Assembly (NCBI RefSeq): GCF_000179775.1
Contig: NZ_AEEB01000017.1
Location: forward strand, 248,001 to 312,000
Source of the DNA: Ahrensia sp. R2A130
Lineage (GTDB): Bacteria > Pseudomonadota > Alphaproteobacteria > Rhizobiales > Rhizobiaceae
Length of the DNA stretch: 64,000 bases
Direction of reading: 5' to 3'
The position numbers and the translations under genes were made by a program. Numbering within the stretch: the stretch's first letter is position 1; each line of letters opens with the position of its first letter. The notes under the pieces are model-generated. The model made no database searches, had not been told where the DNA came from, and saw only the letters and a program-made list of their open reading frames with translations. Below are positions 1 to 7,713 of this stretch, one piece after another.

Positions 1-2
1 AC

Positions 3-608
3 AGAACCAATGATCCGGCAGACTTGTGGGAAGCGTTCGGCGGTGACGGCGAAGGTGAGGGCACAGCCAACCATCACTTGCGTTACTTCGGTTGGCCGCT
101 CCTTGCCGATGCGGATGCGTTCGGACACCAGTTTCATGATGCTGTTTTCGCTGGCGCGTGGTCACCATGCACATTCTGCCTATCCGGTAGCGACCGTGCT
201 GTTGGTATGGCGAGTTACATGCGATCAGATCCTAGAAACGGCGTCACCGAAGTTGGTTGCGTCGGTCATGGCGCCGCTATGGCGGGCACAGCTGCTGCAA
301 CAGAAGCCCATTACCTGATGGCGAAACGCGTGTTCGATGATCTCGGCTATCGCCGCTACGAGTGGAAGTTGAACGCCGCCAACCAAAGTTCTCACCGCGC
401 AGCAAAGCGCCTCGGCTTCACATTTGAAGGCACATTTCGACAGTTACTGGTCACGCCCCGTGGCAATCGTGACACGGCGTGGTACGCCATGGTGGACCAT
501 GAATGGCCGATCGTAAAAGCAGTCTTTGAGGCATGGCTGTCGCCTGATAATTTCGATAGCGGTGGTCGTCAGATCAAAACACTGGAAGACATCAGGAGCG
601 CATCATGA
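3..608 (+). CDS. GNAT family N-acetyltransferase (RimJ/RimL type), 5'-truncated by the window edge
   Basis: The reading frame is open from base 3, so the gene begins upstream of the window. The C-terminal half carries the RimJ/RimL-type GNAT pattern: a helix equivalent to HYLMAKRVFDDLGYRRYEW, then NAANQSSHRAAKRLGF (the Asn/Ser acetyl-CoA-side motif), then FEGTFRQ and the closing strand TAWYAMVDHEW. Family members transfer an acetyl group from acetyl-CoA to an amine, often a protein N-terminus; the substrate here cannot be told. The stop overlaps the next start as ATGA, so it is translationally coupled to the downstream dehydrogenase and is probably the third or later gene of a sugar-acid operon. 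Confidence 0.85.
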   Translation, partial: RTNDPADLWEAFGGDGEGEGTANHHLRYFGWPLLADADAFGHQFHDAVFAGAWSPCTFCLSGSDRAVGMASYMRSDPRNGVTEVGCVGHGAAMAGTAAATEAHYLMAKRVFDDLGYRRYEWKLNAANQSSHRAAKRLGFTFEGTFRQLLVTPRGNRDTAWYAMVDHEWPIVKAVFEAWLSPDNFDSGGRQIKTLEDIRSAS

Positions 609-1363
609 GCGGACGTTTGAATGGCAAGACGGCATTGGTAACAGCAGCCGGGCAAGGCATAGGTCGTGCCATCGCGCAAATGTACGCCAATGAAGGCGCG
701 AAGGTCGTTGCCACTGATCTCAACGTCGACCTGCTCACCGGCTTTACGGGTGATGTCACCGCGCACGAGCTGAACGTGCGCGACACGGCAGCGGTAAATG
801 CCGCTGCGGCAGAAATCGGTCCGGTACAGATCCTCGCCAATATCGCAGGCTTCGTGCACCACGGTTCGGTGTTGGAATGTGATGAGGACGCTTTCGATTT
901 CTCTTTCGATCTCAACGTAAAGTCCATGCATCGCACAATTGCGGCTTTCCTGCCCGGGATGCTGGAAAGCGCTGAGGGCGGTAACCTTGGCTCCATCATC
1001 AACATGGCCTCCGGCGCATCTTCGTTGAAAGGCGCACCGAACCGTTATGTTTATGGCGCGTCGAAAGCCGCTGTTATTGGCCTGACGAAATCGGTGGCTG
1101 TTGATTTCATTCGCAAGGGCGTTCGTTGCAACGCCATTTGCCCCGGCACGGTGCGTTCACCGTCTTGGGAAAACCGCGTAGCCGAATTAGGCAAAGAGGT
1201 CGGCAGCACAGAAAAAGCGATGGAAATGTTCGTCTCCCGCCAGCCTATGGGCCGTGTTGGCGAGGCTGATGAAATTGCTGCTCTGGCCACATATCTTGCA
1301 GGCGATGAATCCGGTTTCACCACCGGTGTCGCCATTCCCATCGACGGCGGCTGGACGCTTTAA
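605..1363 (+). CDS. SDR family NAD(P)-dependent dehydrogenase, BDH2 / 2-keto-3-deoxy-L-fuconate dehydrogenase-like
   Basis: A 252-residue classical short-chain dehydrogenase. The Rossmann glycine motif is TAAGQGIGRAIA (residues about 13-24), the structural NIAG is present, and the catalytic pair is Y-G-A-S-K in VYGASKAAVIGLTKS. The segment GFVHHGSVLECDEDAFDF and the ending IPIDGGWTL closely resemble the vertebrate BDH2/DHRS6 and bacterial 2-keto-3-deoxy-L-fuconate dehydrogenase group. Such enzymes oxidise a hydroxy acid or keto-deoxy sugar acid with NAD+ in the cytoplasm. The start overlaps the preceding stop (ATGA), and the denD-like gene follows 10 bp downstream, which supports a sugar-acid catabolic operon. 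The exact substrate is inferred only from family resemblance. Confidence 0.85.
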   Translation: MSGRLNGKTALVTAAGQGIGRAIAQMYANEGAKVVATDLNVDLLTGFTGDVTAHELNVRDTAAVNAAAAEIGPVQILANIAGFVHHGSVLECDEDAFDFSFDLNVKSMHRTIAAFLPGMLESAEGGNLGSIINMASGASSLKGAPNRYVYGASKAAVIGLTKSVAVDFIRKGVRCNAICPGTVRSPSWENRVAELGKEVGSTEKAMEMFVSRQPMGRVGEADEIAALATYLAGDESGFTTGVAIPIDGGWTL

Positions 1364-1373
1364 GGATCAACAC

Positions 1374-2342
1374 ATGAAAATTCTCGTCCTAGGCGCTGCC
1401 GGAATGGTGGGCCGCAAGCTCATCGAAAAATTGCTGGAAACCGGAACGCTGCGCGGCGAAACGGTCGATGCCATTCACGCGTTCGACGTGGTCGAACCTT
1501 TGTTCGACGACGCCCGCGTGACGGTGCAGGCTGGTAACATCACAGACGCTTCGACGGTTGATGCGATGGTCGATGCAAAGCCTCACGTCATCTTCCACCT
1601 TGCCGCAATCGTATCCGGCGAGGCCGAAGCCGATTTCGAGAAGGGCTACAGCATCAATCTTGGCGGTACGAATAATCTGTTCGATGCCATCGTTTCCCGT
1701 GAAGGATATGTTCCGCGCGTCGTCTATGCGTCTTCTATCGCCGTCTTCGGTGCTCCATTCCCAGACACCGTTGCGGACGACTTCCATCTCACACCGCTCA
1801 CTTCATACGGCACACAAAAGGCCATCGGCGAACTCCTTCTAGCTGATTATACCCGCAAGGGGCACATGGACGGCGTTGGTATTCGCCTACCCACCATCGT
1901 CGTTCGCCCCGGTAAGCCCAATGCTGCTGCATCGGGCTTTTTCTCCAACATCATCCGCGAACCACTTGTTGGTGAAGCAGCCAACCTGCCGGTCGATGAT
2001 GATGTGATGCACTGGATGGCAAGCCCACGTTCTGCCGTGCATTTCTGCGTTCATGCTGCCGAGGTCGATGGCGAAAAGGTCGGCCCGCGCCGCAACCTTT
2101 CCATGCCCGGTCTTGCGATCACTACGGGTGAGATGGTCGATGCTCTGCGAAACTATGCTGGTGATGAAGTCGCCAACCGCGTGACGCGCAAGCCGGATGC
2201 GACGATCAAAGCTATTGTTGATAATTGGCCGCGACGTTTCGATGCCAGCCGTGCGGAATCGCTTGGTTTCAAGGCAGAAGCGAAATTCGACGATTTGATC
2301 GCAGCTCATGTGGAAGATGAGCTGGGCGGTAAAATCGGCTGA
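1374..2342 (+). CDS. denD: NAD-dependent epimerase/dehydratase family protein, D-erythronate dehydrogenase (DenD)-like
   Basis: A 322-residue extended SDR. The N-terminus reads MKILVLGAAGMVGRKLIEKL, giving the GxxGxxG nucleotide-binding loop. The catalytic Ser/Tyr/Lys set is visible as YASSIAVFG followed by TSYGTQKAIGELL. The pattern YSINLGGTNNLFDAI and the proline-rich LPTIVVRPGKPNAAASGF are typical of the DenD group, which oxidises D-erythronate to 2-keto-D-erythronate with NAD+. I chose the ATG at 1374, preceded by AAGGATCAACAC; a longer frame from 1254 would overlap the SDR gene heavily. The kinase, aldolase and isomerase partners usual for acid-sugar pathways (DUF1537, OtnC, OtnI) are not in the window but could lie upstream. 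Confidence 0.75.
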   Translation: MKILVLGAAGMVGRKLIEKLLETGTLRGETVDAIHAFDVVEPLFDDARVTVQAGNITDASTVDAMVDAKPHVIFHLAAIVSGEAEADFEKGYSINLGGTNNLFDAIVSREGYVPRVVYASSIAVFGAPFPDTVADDFHLTPLTSYGTQKAIGELLLADYTRKGHMDGVGIRLPTIVVRPGKPNAAASGFFSNIIREPLVGEAANLPVDDDVMHWMASPRSAVHFCVHAAEVDGEKVGPRRNLSMPGLAITTGEMVDALRNYAGDEVANRVTRKPDATIKAIVDNWPRRFDASRAESLGFKAEAKFDDLIAAHVEDELGGKIG

Positions 2343-2345
2343 CGG

Positions 2346-3353
2346 TTAGCTTCGTTCGTTTACCGAAGCGCGTTCCATCAGTGAGGGTTTCACCAACACC
2401 GCCTCGGTGGAACATTCTTCTTTTTTGATCTTGGAATAGAGGGCTCGCGCAGCCAGCTTCCCGATTTCGCCATGCCCGTCGTCCACCGTGGTAAGCGGAG
2501 GGAACGCGATGGCAGCTTCGGTGATGTTGTCATAACCTGTGACCGCGATATCGCGGCCCGGTTCCAGACCGGCAGCGCGCAAACCGTGCATCACGCCCAG
2601 CGCTACGGTGTCCGAACAGCAAGCGACGGCGTCAGGAGCAGGGCCATTTGCCAACAGCTTGGTCACCGCTTCGTAGCCCGCACGACGGTCGTAGGGTGTT
2701 TCAAAATCTTCACGCTGTGGCAGCGGCAGGCCTGCTTTCTCAAATGCTTGTGCAAAACCTGCTCGACGCGCCCGGCCTGTGGAGGTCAAACGCGTACCGC
2801 CGATCAGTGCGATGTCACGGTGACCTTTTGAGATCAGATGCGACGTTACCAACTCGAAGCCGGTGACATCGTCGCCCAAAAATGCGGGAACGCCTGCGTC
2901 TTCGACTGTGCGCGCCACCAGCGTGACGGGCAGGCCATTTTCTTCGATTTTGCGAATATCTTCTGCGGATGTTCCGACAGAAGGCGACATGATCACGCCA
3001 TCGGCACCGAACTGCATGAGCGTCGAGATGAAATCTTCCTGCAGCGCAATATCATCACCGTGATTGCACAGCAAAAATGTCTGCCTGTTTTCGCTCAATT
3101 CCGCTTCGATGGAACCAAGAATCTCTGCAAAAAAGGGATTGATGATGTCACGCACCAATACGCCGACAATATCTGACCGCTGCGTTCGCAGGCTGGCTGC
3201 GCGCCGGTCATAAACATAGCCGATCTCTTTGGCGCGCCTTTTTATACGCTCCGTGGTTGCGGCTGCAACAAGCGGGGAATCACGTAGAGCGAGCGACACC
3301 GTAGCGGTGGACACTCCCAAATCATCAGCGATGGTCGTCAAGGTTACCTTCAT
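2346..3353 (-). CDS. LacI family transcriptional regulator
   Basis: A 335-residue repressor. Residues 1-60 hold the LacI helix-turn-helix and hinge (TTIADDLGVSTATVSLALRD), and the rest is a periplasmic-binding-protein-like sensor core with VGVLVRDIINPFF, GADGVIMSPS and the C-terminal VTGYDNI segment typical of the family. It faces away from the 8-oxoguanine-deaminase gene across a 136 bp divergent spacer and converges on the denD-like gene, so it could control the sugar-acid operon, the plus-strand island or itself. An inverted repeat at 3377-3393 in the divergent spacer is a candidate autoregulatory operator. The effector is unknown; sugar acids would be the default guess for this family. 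Confidence 0.9.
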   Translation of the reverse strand: MKVTLTTIADDLGVSTATVSLALRDSPLVAAATTERIKRRAKEIGYVYDRRAASLRTQRSDIVGVLVRDIINPFFAEILGSIEAELSENRQTFLLCNHGDDIALQEDFISTLMQFGADGVIMSPSVGTSAEDIRKIEENGLPVTLVARTVEDAGVPAFLGDDVTGFELVTSHLISKGHRDIALIGGTRLTSTGRARRAGFAQAFEKAGLPLPQREDFETPYDRRAGYEAVTKLLANGPAPDAVACCSDTVALGVMHGLRAAGLEPGRDIAVTGYDNITEAAIAFPPLTTVDDGHGEIGKLAARALYSKIKKEECSTEAVLVKPSLMERASVNERS

Positions 3354-3376
3354 GAAAGTCCAGCCGGCTTTTCATC

Positions 3377-3393
3377 GTTACGAACACCGTAAC
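3377..3393. promoter_or_regulatory. Inverted repeat between LacI regulator and deaminase operon, candidate operator
   Basis: GTTACGAACACCGTAAC is a perfect 6-bp inverted repeat with a 5-bp spacer, 24 bp upstream of the LacI-family start codon and about 97 bp upstream of the divergent deaminase gene. The location fits an operator for the adjacent repressor. The odd-length centre differs from the usual even, CpG-centred LacI-family site, so assignment to that protein is uncertain. Confidence 0.35.
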
Positions 3394-3489
3394 CATTTGG
3401 CGCGCCACGGCAAAGCATCTGCTTTATCTTTCCTGTCCATCCCCATAAGTTGACGGTCGAATATCGCAAACATTCAGCGGAAGATATCG

Positions 3490-4833
3490 ATGCGGCTTTG
3501 GATCAAAAACCCCATGTCAATTTTGGCAAGCGGCGCAGAGGGCGGCGTCGTGGTGGAGGGAAGCCGCATTGTCGAACTGGTGGCTCAAGGCCGGGAGCCG
3601 TCTGCACCGGTGGATCGCACTTTCGATGCGTCTCGCCATGTTGTGTTGCCGGGCCTCATCAACACTCACCACCATTTTTTCCAAACGCTGACCCGCGCCC
3701 ACCCGGCGGCCATCAACAAGGAACTCTTTCCGTGGCTGAAGGCGCTCTACCCGATTTGGGCGCGCAACGTGAAGCCGGAGGCGTTTCGCCTCGCCACGCG
3801 ACTGGCGCTGACGGAGCTGCTCATGAGTGGCTGCACCACAGTGTCCGACCACCAGTATCTCTTCCCCGACGGGCTGGAGAACGCGATGGACATTCAGGTC
3901 GAGGAAGCCGCCCGTCTCGGTATGCGGATGACTGTTACCCGTGGCTCCATGAGCTTGAGCGAGAAAGACGGCGGCCTGCCACCGGACTCTATCGTGCAGG
4001 ACGATGACACGATTCTGGCCGACTGCGAACGGGTGCTGAACAAATATCACGACCGCTCCGATGGCTCGATGTTGCAGGTTGCCCTTGCCCCTTGCGCGCC
4101 GTTCACCGTCACCAAACGTCTCATGACCGAGACGATGGAACTCGCCCACAAGCACGACTGCACTTGCCACACGCATCTGGGTGAGACGGTGGATGAAAAC
4201 GACTATTGCCTCGAGCATTTCGGTTGCCGCCCTGTCGACTATCTCGATGAGCTGGGCTGGATGAACGACCGCGTTTGGCTGGCCCACGGCATCCACTTCA
4301 ATGATGATGAAGTGCAGCGCTTGGGCAAGCACGGTGTCGGCGTTTGCCATTGCCCGACTTCCAACATGACGCTGGCATCCGGGCAGTGCCGTACGAAGGA
4401 GTTGGAAGCTGCCGGTTCGCCTGTGGGCTTGGGCGTGGACGGCTCCGCGTCCAACGACAACTCCAATCTGATGGAAAGCGTCCGCCACGCGCTGATGATA
4501 AACCGCCTTACCTACGACGCTGAGTCCATCACCCATTTCGATGCGTTCCGCTGGGCCACAGAAGGTTCGGCAAAATGCCTGAACCGCGATGACATCGGCA
4601 AGATTGCTGTGGGCAAACAGGCCGACCTGTCATTCTACACGCTGGACGAGTTGCGCTTTTCCGGCGCTGGCGACCCGCTTGCGGCACTGGTGCTTTGTGG
4701 TGCCCATTCCGCCGACCGCGTCATGGTCGCAGGCGAATGGAAAGTGGAAGACGCCAATCCGGTCAACATGGATATCGTGCGCTTACGCCACGAGCACGGC
4801 GCTGCGGCCAAAGCGTTTCTGGAAACCATTTGA
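3490..4833 (+). CDS. Amidohydrolase, 8-oxoguanine deaminase-like
   Basis: A 447-residue metal-dependent amidohydrolase of the TrzN/AtzB/guanine-deaminase-like branch. The metal ligands are visible: THHHFFQT near residue 60 (His-x-His), CHTHLGET, LAHGIHF and the Asp of GVDGSASNDNSN. The length and the segments FPWLKALYPIWARN and CHCPTSNMTLASG match proteins characterised as 8-oxoguanine deaminase, which converts 8-oxoguanine to urate plus ammonia; older annotation calls them hydroxydechloroatrazine ethylaminohydrolase. It is first in a plus-strand run with the creatininase, whose TTG start overlaps its stop. Nothing in the neighbourhood encodes urate breakdown, so a different aminated heterocycle is possible as the true substrate. 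Confidence 0.8.
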   Translation: MRLWIKNPMSILASGAEGGVVVEGSRIVELVAQGREPSAPVDRTFDASRHVVLPGLINTHHHFFQTLTRAHPAAINKELFPWLKALYPIWARNVKPEAFRLATRLALTELLMSGCTTVSDHQYLFPDGLENAMDIQVEEAARLGMRMTVTRGSMSLSEKDGGLPPDSIVQDDDTILADCERVLNKYHDRSDGSMLQVALAPCAPFTVTKRLMTETMELAHKHDCTCHTHLGETVDENDYCLEHFGCRPVDYLDELGWMNDRVWLAHGIHFNDDEVQRLGKHGVGVCHCPTSNMTLASGQCRTKELEAAGSPVGLGVDGSASNDNSNLMESVRHALMINRLTYDAESITHFDAFRWATEGSAKCLNRDDIGKIAVGKQADLSFYTLDELRFSGAGDPLAALVLCGAHSADRVMVAGEWKVEDANPVNMDIVRLRHEHGAAAKAFLETI

Positions 4834-5561
4834 GCAACGCCGCAATCACGATCATTCCGCTGGGCGCACACGAGCAGCACGGACCTCATCTCCCGTTCGA
4901 AACCGATGCCCTTATCGCATCCGGCGTGATGCAACGCACGTTGGCAAAAGCTGCGGACTTGAACCTGCACGTCATGCCCGCAGAACCGGTGGGATATTCG
5001 CCTGAACACATGCGCTTCGAGGGCAGCCGCACGCTGGGGTGGAGCGAAGCGATCATCCGATGGATCGGGCTCGGCGAGCAAGCTATCGCTGATGGTTCCG
5101 ACCGCATCGTCTTCATGAACGCCCATGGCGGCAACGTGCCTCTGGTGCAGATCGTGTGTCAGGAACTGCGCTCGCGCCATGCGGTGCTTGCGGTTTCGAC
5201 GAAATGGGACCGGTTTACTCGCGGTTACGGTATCGTTTCCCAAAGCGAGGAAGCGTTGGGCATTCATGGCGGCGAGATTGAAACTGCGGTCATGCTCGCG
5301 CTACATCCAGAGCTTGTGGATATGTCGAAAGCCGTCGATTTCCCCAACCTTCAATCGCGCCTGACAGGTCCGCACCTGCGCGCCTACGGGCCGCATTCAT
5401 TCGGCTGGATGATGGGCGATCTCAACCCCGATGGCGTTGCGGGCAATTCTGCTGCGGCGACAGCAGAAACAGGCGAGAAACTTCTGGATATCGCATCCGA
5501 TGGATTGCTGGCTTTGCTGCACGAAGTCGCTGACTTCGACCTGTCTTTGTTGAAGGATTGA
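4830..5561 (+). CDS. Creatininase family protein
   Basis: About 243 residues. It opens almost at once with the metal-binding signature ITIIPLGAHEQHGPHLPFET, continues with FMNAHGGNVPL and IHGGEIETAVML, and ends with a short acidic tail. Creatininase-family enzymes are metal-dependent amidohydrolases opening cyclic amides (creatinine) or deformylating pyrimidines (archaeal ArfB); the substrate here is unknown. I place the start at the TTG overlapping the upstream stop (ATTTGA), which gives tight coupling. The open frame extends further upstream, but only inside the deaminase gene. With this start the protein lacks the 10-25 residues that normally precede the first strand, so the N-terminus is short. 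Confidence 0.8.
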   Translation: MSNAAITIIPLGAHEQHGPHLPFETDALIASGVMQRTLAKAADLNLHVMPAEPVGYSPEHMRFEGSRTLGWSEAIIRWIGLGEQAIADGSDRIVFMNAHGGNVPLVQIVCQELRSRHAVLAVSTKWDRFTRGYGIVSQSEEALGIHGGEIETAVMLALHPELVDMSKAVDFPNLQSRLTGPHLRAYGPHSFGWMMGDLNPDGVAGNSAAATAETGEKLLDIASDGLLALLHEVADFDLSLLKD

Positions 5562-5640
5562 GCGCCCACCCGTTGCGGTCGCACCCATCCAACGCCATAT
5601 CCTGAGACGACCGCCCAAGCCGACCGAAGGAACCGCTATC

Positions 5641-6711
5641 ATGTCCGCACCTGACCTCACCCCTGTCACCGTTCTCACCGGCTACCTCGGCGCGGGCAAG
5701 ACGACTCTCCTCAACCGAATTCTGTCTGCCGACCACGGCAAGAAATTCGCGGTTATCGTCAATGAGTTCGGTGAAATCGGTATCGACAATGATCTGATCG
5801 TGGAGTCCGACGAGGAAATCTACGAGATGAACAACGGCTGCGTGTGTTGCACCGTGCGTGGCGACCTTGTGCGCGTGGTGCAAAACTTGTTGCGCCGTAA
5901 GGGTCGCTTCGACGGCATCATCGTGGAAACCACAGGCCTCGCGGACCCTGCACCGGTCGCTCAAACATTCTTTATGGACGAAGACGTGAGGGCCAAAGCG
6001 CGTCTCGATGCGGTTGTTGCGCTGGTCGATTCCCGCCATTTCCCCCAGACGCTGAAAGACGCACCGGAGGCCGAAGATCAGGTGGCTTTCGCCGATGTGG
6101 TGGTGCTGAACAAAACCGATCTCGTGGACGAAGCGGAGATCGAAAAACTGCGCGCGACCGTCCGGTCCATCAATCCGCATGCGGTCATCCACACGGCTGA
6201 ACGTTCGGAAGTTGCGCTGGATGTTGTGTTGGATCGCGGCGCATTCGATCTCGACCGCATCCTGGAAAATGATCCTCACTTTCTGCATGCAAATGATCAC
6301 GACCATGCCGACCATGAATGCAGCCCTGCCTGCGATCACCATGGTCACGATCATGGCCATAATCATGATCACGCAAAGCTTGATGGCAGCACCCACGACA
6401 CCAGCGTCACCTCGATTTCTCTTCGCGGCGGAGAACTGAACCACACGCTGTTCTTCCCTTGGATCAACAAACTTACGCAGGTGGATGGTGCCGATATTCT
6501 ACGCCTCAAGGGCATCGTTGCTTTCGCTGATGATGCTGACCGCTACGTGGTTCAGGGCGTGCACATGATTGTCGAGGGCGACCACCAGCGCCCGTGGCGT
6601 GATGATGAACCGCGCGAATCCCGCATGGTGTTCATCGGTCGTAATCTCGACCGCGAGAAGATTGAACGCTCGTTCCGCGCCTGCGAAGTGAAGCAGCCGG
6701 TAGCCGCCTGA
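5641..6711 (+). CDS. COG0523 (CobW/P47K family) metallochaperone GTPase with His-rich loop
   Basis: A 356-residue G3E-family GTPase. The P-loop GYLGAGKTT is at residues 14-22, the conserved metal-site motif CVCC at 67-70, and the Walker B/G-motif regions are ETTGLADPAPVAQ and LNKTDLVD. Residues about 216-246 form a linker dense in His and Asp, and the CobW_C domain follows. COG0523 proteins deliver Zn, Co or Fe to client metalloenzymes, and some (P47K) activate Fe-type nitrile hydratase. It lies 3.2-5.9 kb from the nitrile hydratase genes in the same island, so cobalt insertion into that enzyme is a plausible job. It overlaps the WD40 gene by one base (TGATG). I see no AT-rich Zur-type palindrome upstream. 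Confidence 0.9.
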   Translation: MSAPDLTPVTVLTGYLGAGKTTLLNRILSADHGKKFAVIVNEFGEIGIDNDLIVESDEEIYEMNNGCVCCTVRGDLVRVVQNLLRRKGRFDGIIVETTGLADPAPVAQTFFMDEDVRAKARLDAVVALVDSRHFPQTLKDAPEAEDQVAFADVVVLNKTDLVDEAEIEKLRATVRSINPHAVIHTAERSEVALDVVLDRGAFDLDRILENDPHFLHANDHDHADHECSPACDHHGHDHGHNHDHAKLDGSTHDTSVTSISLRGGELNHTLFFPWINKLTQVDGADILRLKGIVAFADDADRYVVQGVHMIVEGDHQRPWRDDEPRESRMVFIGRNLDREKIERSFRACEVKQPVAA

Positions 6712-7697
6712 TGTCGACTGTTGCGCCGTATGATTTCGACGAGCCAGTCGTATGGGCAGGCTTCGTCGATGGTGAAGCCTGCTATGCTGTAGCCGATGGA
6801 ACCGTGCATTTCCCGGTCGCTAAAAATGAACCTATGCAGGCCCACGACGGGTTGCTCTGCGCTACGTCTGCCTTGGACGGAAAATCACTTTTGACCGGCG
6901 GTGAAGATGGTCGGGTTGCCCGCGTCACCCAGCAAGGCGTGGAGTTGATCGCCGAGGAAACCGGCAAGTGGATCGACACGATTGCAGCAGGCCCACGCGG
7001 CGCATGTGCGTTTGCTGCGGGGCGTTCGGTGTGGATTGCAGACGAAGGGTCGGTAAAGCGTATCGACCACGAACGTGCTGTAGAAGGCCTTGCGTTCGCG
7101 CCCAAAGGCGTTCGCATTGCAGCCGCACGTTATAACGGCGTTTCGCTCCATTGGGGCGCCGGTGGGGATGTTTCAGAACTGCATTGGGATGGCGCTCACA
7201 CCGGAGTTTCTTTCTCGCCGGACGGGAAATACATAGTAACCACCATGGCTGAAAACGCGTTGCACGGCTGGCGCTTGGACCAGTTGAAAGCTGGTTCCAA
7301 ACCGGAAGATGGCGGCCATATGCGGATGAGCGGTTACCCCGCCAAACCCAAAAGCATGTCTTGGTCGAAAAAGGGCACCTGGCTTGCATCGTCCGGCGCT
7401 CAAGCTGCCATCTGCTGGCCTTTTGCAGGCAAGACCGGCCCGCAGGGGAAAGCACCGAAAGAGCTTGGGACGCGGGGCGATGCCCTCGTGATGCAGGTGG
7501 CGTTTCACCCGGTCGAGGATGTCGTTGCCGTTGGTTATAACGATGGCATGGTCGCTGCAGTCAGGGTGGAAGACGCACACGAAGCTCTCCTTCGCCGCTC
7601 TGGTAATGGCGAAATCACGTCATTGAACTGGGATGAAAAGGGCGACCGCCTTGCCTTCGGTACGGCCAACGGGGAAGCTGGCCTTATCGCGATTTGA
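6711..7697 (+). CDS. WD40 repeat protein paired with the COG0523 GTPase
   Basis: A 328-residue protein with no signal peptide. It shows degenerate WD40 blades, recognised by recurring patterns such as LLTGGEDGRVARV, GVSFSPDGKYIVTT, WSKKGTWLASSGAQAAICW, VAFHPVEDVVAVGYNDG and LNWDEKGDRLAFGTANGE, enough for a six- or seven-bladed propeller. WD40 propellers act as protein-interaction platforms. Coupling to the GTPase stop by a one-base overlap (TGATG) suggests the two proteins work together, for example as a metal-loading scaffold. As I recall, COG0523-WD40 pairs also occur in other Rhizobiales; the biochemical role is not established to my knowledge. The amidase gene follows after 16 bp. Confidence 0.85.
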   Translation: MSTVAPYDFDEPVVWAGFVDGEACYAVADGTVHFPVAKNEPMQAHDGLLCATSALDGKSLLTGGEDGRVARVTQQGVELIAEETGKWIDTIAAGPRGACAFAAGRSVWIADEGSVKRIDHERAVEGLAFAPKGVRIAAARYNGVSLHWGAGGDVSELHWDGAHTGVSFSPDGKYIVTTMAENALHGWRLDQLKAGSKPEDGGHMRMSGYPAKPKSMSWSKKGTWLASSGAQAAICWPFAGKTGPQGKAPKELGTRGDALVMQVAFHPVEDVVAVGYNDGMVAAVRVEDAHEALLRRSGNGEITSLNWDEKGDRLAFGTANGEAGLIAI

Positions 7698-7713
7698 ACT
7701 GGCTACGACCCGC

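Noticed and set aside
3517..4536. 339-codon open frame antisense to the deaminase
   Set aside because: Shadow of the deaminase gene; no motif of its own.
5562..5640. Zur-type operator before the COG0523 gene
   Set aside because: The spacer is GC-rich and contains no AT-rich palindrome of the GTTATAACAT type.
6287..6390. His-codon-rich stretch as a DNA repeat or CRISPR-like array
   Set aside because: It is a coding low-complexity loop (CAT/CAC and GAT/GAC codons) of the GTPase, with no regular repeat unit.
5422..6444. 340-codon open frame antisense to the COG0523 GTPase
   Set aside because: It mirrors a gene with clear P-loop and CVCC motifs; the antisense product is not recognisable.
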